Assembly: GCF_001684975.1 (NCBI RefSeq)
Contig: NZ_MAYH01000001.1
Span: 769,242-833,241, forward strand
DNA: 64,000 nucleotides
Origin: Chryseobacterium artocarpi
Lineage (GTDB): Bacteria > Bacteroidota > Bacteroidia > Flavobacteriales > Weeksellaceae
Direction: 5' to 3'
The notes beneath the pieces were generated by a model, which was not told the origin of the DNA, made no database searches, and worked only from the letters and a program-made list of their open reading frames with translations. The translations under genes were made by a program, and so were the position numbers. This document shows positions 60,182 through 64,000 of the stretch, one piece after another (position 1 is the stretch's first letter; every line of letters begins with the position of its first letter).

Positions 60182-60786
60182 TTACTTTTTTTCTTTTAGT
60201 TCTGTAATTTTATTCAGTAACATCTCGTAATGTATCTGTGAATGGCATTCAATACACAGTGAAATTAAATCTTCAAGATTTTCATTAAAAATGTTTTCAT
60301 AAGTTAAATGATGAACGTGAATGGCTGCTTTGGATTTACATTGTTGACATTTATATTTATCCCGAGCAAAAACAACTTCTCTTTTTTTTTCCATTCGTCT
60401 GAATTTAAATATGCATGATATTTACCTCGTGGGGAAGACAAATAATTTGCTTCTTGAACATATTCATAAATTATTTTTTTATCAAAACTTATATTTTTTC
60501 GCCAGGTATTAAATGTGTCAACATTAAATTCATCACGTATTTCAATATCTTTTGTATGTTTTAATGGAAAATTTCTTTTTGTTCCACCACAATTTATACA
60601 TTGTTCATAAAGTCTAAAATTTGGAAAAAAATTAGGATCATTGACAATAATTTTATTAGGATTTCGACAACAATCATCTATCTTTATAATTTCTTCATAG
60701 TCACAAGATTTACATTTATAAATATTATGAAAATCACTTTCATAATATTTATAAATGGTTTGTTTTTCGCATCTTCTACAAGTCAT
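60182..60786 (-). pseudogene. Zinc-ribbon HNH endonuclease gene split by a frameshift in an A9 run
   Basis: Two overlapping frames together make one protein. The first (ATG at 60786) encodes two zinc-ribbon pairs (CRRCEKQ, YKCKSCDYE, EQCINCGGTK) and runs to YHAYLNSDEWKKK, residue 135. The second continues in the -1 frame with REVVFARDKYKCQQC and the HNH core AIHVHHLTYENIFNENLEDL, SLCIECHSQIH. They meet at a run of nine A on the minus strand (60382-60390). One extra A would restore a 201-aa HNH endonuclease of standard layout. The split may be a true mutation, a phase-variable or slippage site, or a sequencing error. The start of the second frame alone (ATG at 60394) would lack the zinc ribbons. 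Confidence 0.7.
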
Positions 60787-60792
60787 TATTAA

Positions 60793-61497
60793 TTATATTT
60801 CAATAAGAGCATATTTAAAATTTCTTTTTTCAATCTTACCTGAATATTCAATAGAATAAGCCTTTATAATCTCTACGTTTATAGGTGTTTTTATTCCAAA
60901 ATTCATGTATTGAAAGTTGGTGAATTTTTGTTCCTCTGTCAGAGAAGAAAAAACTTTCCGAAGCATTCTTAAAAAAGGTGCTGCCTCATAATTATTCTCT
61001 TGAAATAAATTTTCATCATTTATAGTGTTTATTTCTAATAATATAGGCTTAATTTCTTTTTTTTGTATTGATTCTATTCTATAGAAGTTTAATTCTTCCG
61101 GAATAGAAAAATCTATATCATTTGATTTTAATAAATTGTATATATCTAAACAACGTTGTAAGACTTCACTTCCTAATTTGTTTTGTGTTGCATAGACTAT
61201 CGCTCTAAATTCTGAAAGAGATACATATATATTTTGGTGTTTAAAGTTCAATTCTTTTAGCTCTCTATTATCATTTATAACTAAAGAGGTTTGCTTGATC
61301 ATTGCGAGTGTAACCTCTCTAAAATATTGACTACATATGTTTTGTTTAAATTTAGTGCTTTCAAGTATATTAAATAGATGTTTTAACAAGTCAATGTTTT
61401 TATGATCAATACTTGGATTTATAAAACCAAGACCATTCTTTTTAATAGATGGTAGAAATAGTGTTGATGTGCCATGAAAATAAGTGAATTTTTTCAA
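60793..61497 (-). CDS. ADP-ribosyltransferase-like protein
   Basis: This 234-aa cytoplasmic protein begins with YFHGTSTLFLPSIKKNGL, the beta-strand with the H-G-T motif of PARP/ART enzymes and RNA 2'-phosphotransferases. A later VSLSEFRAIVYATQ at about 92-105 matches the Y/S-x-A strand of the fold. A glutamate that would complete the H-Y-E triad is not obvious, so the activity is unclear. It lies 6 bp upstream of the HNH gene in the same array and could be a toxin-like modifier. Confidence rests on pattern recognition alone. Confidence 0.5.
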   Translation of the reverse strand: MKKFTYFHGTSTLFLPSIKKNGLGFINPSIDHKNIDLLKHLFNILESTKFKQNICSQYFREVTLAMIKQTSLVINDNRELKELNFKHQNIYVSLSEFRAIVYATQNKLGSEVLQRCLDIYNLLKSNDIDFSIPEELNFYRIESIQKKEIKPILLEINTINDENLFQENNYEAAPFLRMLRKVFSSLTEEQKFTNFQYMNFGIKTPINVEIIKAYSIEYSGKIEKRNFKYALIEI

Positions 61498-61581
61498 TTT
61501 TATTTATTTTAGTGATTACTAAAATAATAATTCTAAATTTATGAAAAGACTAATATATATAAAAGAAAGGGATTATAATTA

Positions 61582-62460
61582 TTATGAATTGAAATTACTG
61601 TAATTTAATGATTTTGCTAATCCTTCAATTCCAGGGAACAAGAGTTCAGAGTGTATATTCATTTCTTTTAAATTTGCTATAATATTTCTATACAAATTTC
61701 TTGGGATATTTATTTTTAAAAGAGCAATTGTCTTTTGGGTACCAATATTTGAAGTGTTAATCAGTTCATTAAAATCAATATTTTTAGAAGTTGAATTACT
61801 AATAAGAGATTGAAGGTTCTCCATAAATGAAACTTGTATATTTGTTGACATCAAAAAAAGTCCTTGTTGTCTATATAAACGTTCGTTTATTGATTTTGGA
61901 CGAATTAACAACAAACGTTTTTCTTTTGTCACAAAAGATTCTTGTATGGATTGGTTAGCAATTTCTAATGAGTATTCATTTAAGCGATCATTTCCTAATG
62001 ATTGTACATCATTTTTGTTTTTTCTATAGTGATCAAAAATGTCTAACGTAAGTAAGTTCTTATTTATACACCAAATTGAAGAATCGGAACCGCTTTCATA
62101 AATGGCCATGTGAGCAGCAATAAAAAAGGAGTCTGTAAAATCTACTAATCGTGTTGAGGCACCATAATGTTGCATTATCGAGAGCCATTCAATGTAATCT
62201 TCCTGATTAAGATTACTTATATTGAATAACTTGGACTTCCATTGGAATTCCTTTATCATTTCCTGTTCTTGGTATGGTGTTAAAAATGGATCAATGGAAT
62301 TAGGATGTATTCTATTAACTAATCTTTCCAGTGATGAGACAATTGTCCAATTTTTATCACCTTGGCCTCTAAAAACAAACTGCCGGATAAATTTCTCATT
62401 GATTTTAAATATATCTCGCCATTCATGAATCTCGGTTTCAAGAAATAATTTGTCTTCCAT
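61582..62460 (-). CDS. FRG-domain protein
   Basis: This 292-aa protein has the eponymous FRG motif FVFRGQGDKNW (residues 29-38), then WLSIMQHYGASTRLVDFTDS and FFIAAHMAIYE, the conserved core of the FRG domain, and LYRQQGLFLMSTNIQ near residue 200. FRG domains occur often in phage and defence or toxin contexts. Their chemistry is not settled. It is preceded 41 bp upstream by an XRE regulator gene, suggesting an FRG-XRE pair that may act like a toxin-antitoxin system. Confidence 0.82.
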   Translation of the reverse strand: MEDKLFLETEIHEWRDIFKINEKFIRQFVFRGQGDKNWTIVSSLERLVNRIHPNSIDPFLTPYQEQEMIKEFQWKSKLFNISNLNQEDYIEWLSIMQHYGASTRLVDFTDSFFIAAHMAIYESGSDSSIWCINKNLLTLDIFDHYRKNKNDVQSLGNDRLNEYSLEIANQSIQESFVTKEKRLLLIRPKSINERLYRQQGLFLMSTNIQVSFMENLQSLISNSTSKNIDFNELINTSNIGTQKTIALLKINIPRNLYRNIIANLKEMNIHSELLFPGIEGLAKSLNYSNFNS

Positions 62461-62501
62461 ATTAATGTTATTAGTATTTAATTTTTAAAGGTTACGAACG
62501 C

Positions 62502-62738
62502 CTAATCAAAACCTTCTGCAAAAAATTCTGCCAAAGTAAGATCTAGTGCATTGATAACTTTGATAAGACTTGAGAAGCGTAAATCTTCACCACGTTCATA
62601 ACGGCCAAATTGAGCTCGGGATATATTATGCTCATAAGCAAAATATTCATAGCTTGAATATCCTTTATTAATTCTTAGCTGCTTTATACGATCTCCCAGT
62701 TTTTTTAGCATCTCTTCTTTTGAAAATTGAGCTTCCAT
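62502..62738 (-). CDS. XRE-family helix-turn-helix regulator
   Basis: This 78-aa protein consists of one HTH_3-type domain: GDRIKQLRINKGYSSYEYFA, HNISRAQFGRYERGEDLRFS, SLIKVINALDLTLAEFF. The ATG at 62738 is used, since the longer frame to 62786 adds a non-HTH extension. It heads the seven-gene array on the minus strand and probably controls it. A dyad at 62793-62820 lies just upstream. Confidence 0.85.
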   Translation of the reverse strand: MEAQFSKEEMLKKLGDRIKQLRINKGYSSYEYFAYEHNISRAQFGRYERGEDLRFSSLIKVINALDLTLAEFFAEGFD

Positions 62739-62792
62739 TTTTCTGTGAATATTAAAGACTACAAATCTTATAAATAACCTACTCATTCGTTA

Positions 62793-62820
62793 CCACTAAA
62801 AAGATGTATCTTATAAGTGG
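62793..62820. promoter_or_regulatory. Interrupted dyad in the divergent XRE gap, candidate XRE operator
   Basis: The arms CCACT (62793-62797) and AGTGG (62816-62820), and inner arms AAGAT (62801-62805) and ATCTT (62808-62812), form a symmetric 28-bp element. It is followed by CTTTTTTT on the plus side, so a terminator reading is also possible. It sits between the XRE gene (minus) and the immunity-like gene (plus). Confidence 0.45.
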
Positions 62821-62839
62821 CTTTTTTTAAGAAAAGTTT

Positions 62840-62847
62840 TATATTTG
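62840..62847 (+). promoter_or_regulatory. -7 element upstream of the superinfection-immunity-like gene
   Basis: TATATTTG matches TAnnTTTG and lies 65 bp before the ATG at 62913. The -33 TTG at standard spacing is not visible. Confidence 0.35.
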
Positions 62848-62912
62848 ATCAATTATTTATGTTAGTTTGCTGACATAAAGAGAAATAGGTTAAAAAATAA
62901 ATTATCAAAAAT

Positions 62913-63272
62913 ATGTTAGTAATAATTTCTGCTATAAACCATAGTAATGGAGAGTCTCTTTTTTTTAGAATAATTCTTTTCATTTATTTTGCTCCTACTA
63001 TAATAGCTTTCTTTAGATCTCCAATTATAAAATTTAAATTCTTTAGTGTATTATTTATTAATCTTTTTTTTGGTTGGACTTTATATGGTTGGTGGTTGGC
63101 ATTTGCAAAGGCTTTTTCAAGCAGAGAAATTATTAACCTTAAACAAAAGTCACAAGATTTGTTAACACTTGATAAATATGATCAGCTTAATAAATTGGAT
63201 AATTTGCGTTCTAAAGGTATTATTAATGAAGAAGAATTTGAAGTCGAAAAAAATAAAATTTTAAATCTATAA
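62913..63272 (+). CDS. Superinfection-immunity-like membrane protein with SHOCT domain
   Basis: This 119-aa protein has an N-terminal pair of hydrophobic helices in the superinfection immunity pattern (FIYFAPTIIAFFR, then FSVLFINLFFGWTLYGWWLA). A C-terminal SHOCT-type helix pair follows (DQLNKLDNLRSKGIINEEEF). Phage proteins of this type block DNA entry of a second phage, so a phage-defence or prophage-derived role is possible. It is transcribed divergently from the XRE gene. Confidence 0.75.
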   Translation: MLVIISAINHSNGESLFFRIILFIYFAPTIIAFFRSPIIKFKFFSVLFINLFFGWTLYGWWLAFAKAFSSREIINLKQKSQDLLTLDKYDQLNKLDNLRSKGIINEEEFEVEKNKILNL

Positions 63273-63297
63273 TATATTAAGAATTAATCTAAAAGTA

Positions 63298-63456
63298 ATG
63301 ATGAAGGTTATTTTTAAAATCAGTGATAAGGATTTAGATTTTATACTAAAAGAGCTTTTTAAACTTGGGATTAAGGAAATTAAAATTAAGAGAATAGCTA
63401 AATATAATAATATACGAAAGATTCCCATCATCACGTATCATGAACCTGATAAGTAA
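63298..63456 (+). CDS. Small basic protein of unknown function
   Basis: This 52-codon frame (63298-63456) encodes a Lys/Ile-rich peptide with IKIKRIAKYNNIRKIPIITY. It lies 25 bp after the SHOCT gene and its 3' end overlaps the next small frame. It is below the usual ORF cut-off and has no recognised domain. Its continuity with neighbours suggests it may be translated. Confidence 0.4.
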   Translation: MMKVIFKISDKDLDFILKELFKLGIKEIKIKRIAKYNNIRKIPIITYHEPDK

Positions 63457-63652
63457 ATTTTATAAAGTTTGTATGAAAAAATCAGAATTAAGAAAACTAA
63501 TTAACACCTCAGGAAAAAGAGGGGATGTTGTTTATAAAGGAAAAGATAAAAGAAAAGAGTTTGATGAAGGTGTTAGTATGAAAAAAGTAAAACTAATTTC
63601 AAATTTTATAGGAAATAAGACAGATAAAATAAGACAAATTTTAACCAGCTAA
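63440..63652 (+). CDS. Small basic protein of unknown function
   Basis: This 70-codon frame is very basic: KKSELRKLINTSGKRG and YKGKDKRKEFDEGVSMKKVK. An internal ATG at 63473 gives a 59-aa alternative that may be the real start. If the start is 63440, it overlaps the preceding small gene by 17 bp. It could be a nucleic-acid-binding or phage-type small protein. No domain is recognised. Confidence 0.4.
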   Translation: MNLISKFYKVCMKKSELRKLINTSGKRGDVVYKGKDKRKEFDEGVSMKKVKLISNFIGNKTDKIRQILTS

Positions 63653-63754
63653 TCTATTAAATTACACATAGATAATTGTTGGCAAATAAATACTTACTTA
63701 GGTATAGTTGATTGATTAGAATTTGTAATTTTTAGTAAGATATTTTATAATAAT

Positions 63755-63776
63755 AGCCTCTCAGGGACGAGAGGCT
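63755..63776. other. GC-rich hairpin in the terminal gap
   Basis: AGCCTCTC (63755-63762) pairs with GAGAGGCT (63769-63776) over a 6-nt loop. It has no long T-tail, so a structural RNA or weak terminator is possible. The rest of the 63653-63968 gap is AT-rich and carries the stem-loop described at 63894. Confidence 0.45.
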
Positions 63777-63893
63777 AACTTAAATAATTTGACATGAATA
63801 TTAAAATTCAGGATATATAAATTAAAAAAAGAGAAAGAAACAAAATGAATAAATTGAGAGTGTTGTATTAACGTGTAAAAGTTTAGATTAAAT

Positions 63894-63966
63894 CTGACAG
63901 TTAAAGGGCAAACGATTAAGTTTGTAAAGCAATAAAAACAAAAAGTTTAACCCTTTAAAAAGTCAG
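63894..63966 (+). promoter_or_regulatory. Long-range stem-loop just before the last start codon
   Basis: CTGAC (63894-63898) and TTAAAGGG (63901-63908) pair with CCCTTTAA (63951-63958) and GTCAG (63962-63966). The stem closes two bases before the ATG at 63969 and could expose or hide the translation start. Confidence 0.4.
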
Positions 63967-63968
63967 AA

Positions 63969-64000
63969 ATGAGTTTAGAAACAAAAGTAATTAAAAGTCG
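63969..64000 (+). CDS. Start of a gene truncated by the window end
   Basis: Only ten codons are visible (MSLETKVIKS), too few to name a family. The beginning resembles the 12-codon remnant at 52999 (MSLRNKIYKY), both fitting MSL-x2-K-[IV]-x-K. That could mean related genes bracket the island, but chance is not excluded. Confidence 0.4.
   Translation, partial: MSLETKVIKS

Noticed and set aside
60182..60394. 70-aa stand-alone HNH gene
   Set aside because: Its first codons lie inside the A9 run of a longer gene, and the zinc-ribbon part upstream joins it in the -1 frame. One split gene explains both.
1..64000. CRISPR arrays, tRNA or rRNA genes, insertion sequences
   Set aside because: No repeat-spacer pattern, cloverleaf or transposase frame was seen by reading both strands. 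A tRNAscan or IS search would settle this.

Overview
The window looks like a chromosomal segment of a Flavobacteriia member, most likely Chryseobacterium or a close relative. The DNA is AT-rich. Several upstream regions carry the Bacteroidetes promoter pattern TTG-N19-TAnnTTTG. The gene content also fits: two GLPGLI-family proteins, a DUF4476 protein, a metalloprotease with a type IX secretion (T9SS) C-terminal sorting signal, and a RecQ lacking most of its zinc cysteines. The genus is inferred from these traits and no search was run.

Positions 1-52348 are ordinary flavobacterial chromosome. The left part holds a BlaI/BlaR-like regulator pair, GLPGLI proteins around an acetyltransferase, a transaldolase, a periplasmic TPR protein, peptidase E, PBP4/DacB and an orphan histidine kinase. 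Next come secreted M61, M1 and reprolysin-type peptidases, TatC, a DJ-1/PfpI protein, a Crp/Fnr regulator, arabinose-5-phosphate isomerase, RecQ, a glycosyltransferase and dihydrolipoyl dehydrogenase. A TetR-TolC-adaptor-RND efflux operon lies at 31005-37301. After it are secreted proteins of unknown role, a large TPR / WG-Sel1 gene pair, small membrane proteins, a NudK-type Nudix hydrolase, a TIGR01777 epimerase and an HPP-family membrane protein. Strong hairpin terminators separate most units. Short dispersed intergenic repeats (core ATTCGTGCATTAGTGGC) recur in the gaps.

From about 52349 the character changes. A gene-free gap of roughly 950 bp leads into an accessory island that resembles a defence or conflict island. 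It holds a single-gene AAA ATPase with a C-terminal HEPN-like RNase motif and a patatin-like phospholipase. On the opposite strand is a seven-gene array: XRE regulator, FRG-domain protein, ADP-ribosyltransferase-like protein, zinc-ribbon HNH nuclease split by a frameshift in an A9 run, GNAT-like protein, a protein with a diadenylate-cyclase-like (DAC) domain, and a translationally coupled 444-aa protein of unknown function. A superinfection-immunity/SHOCT protein and small ORFs follow. The last bases are the start of a further gene.

The most interesting hypothesis is a nucleotide-signal system in which the DAC-like enzyme and its partner work with the neighbouring patatin phospholipase, in the manner of CBASS CapV. 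The stand-alone ATPase-HEPN gene is a second candidate. Both are inferences from motifs and gene order.
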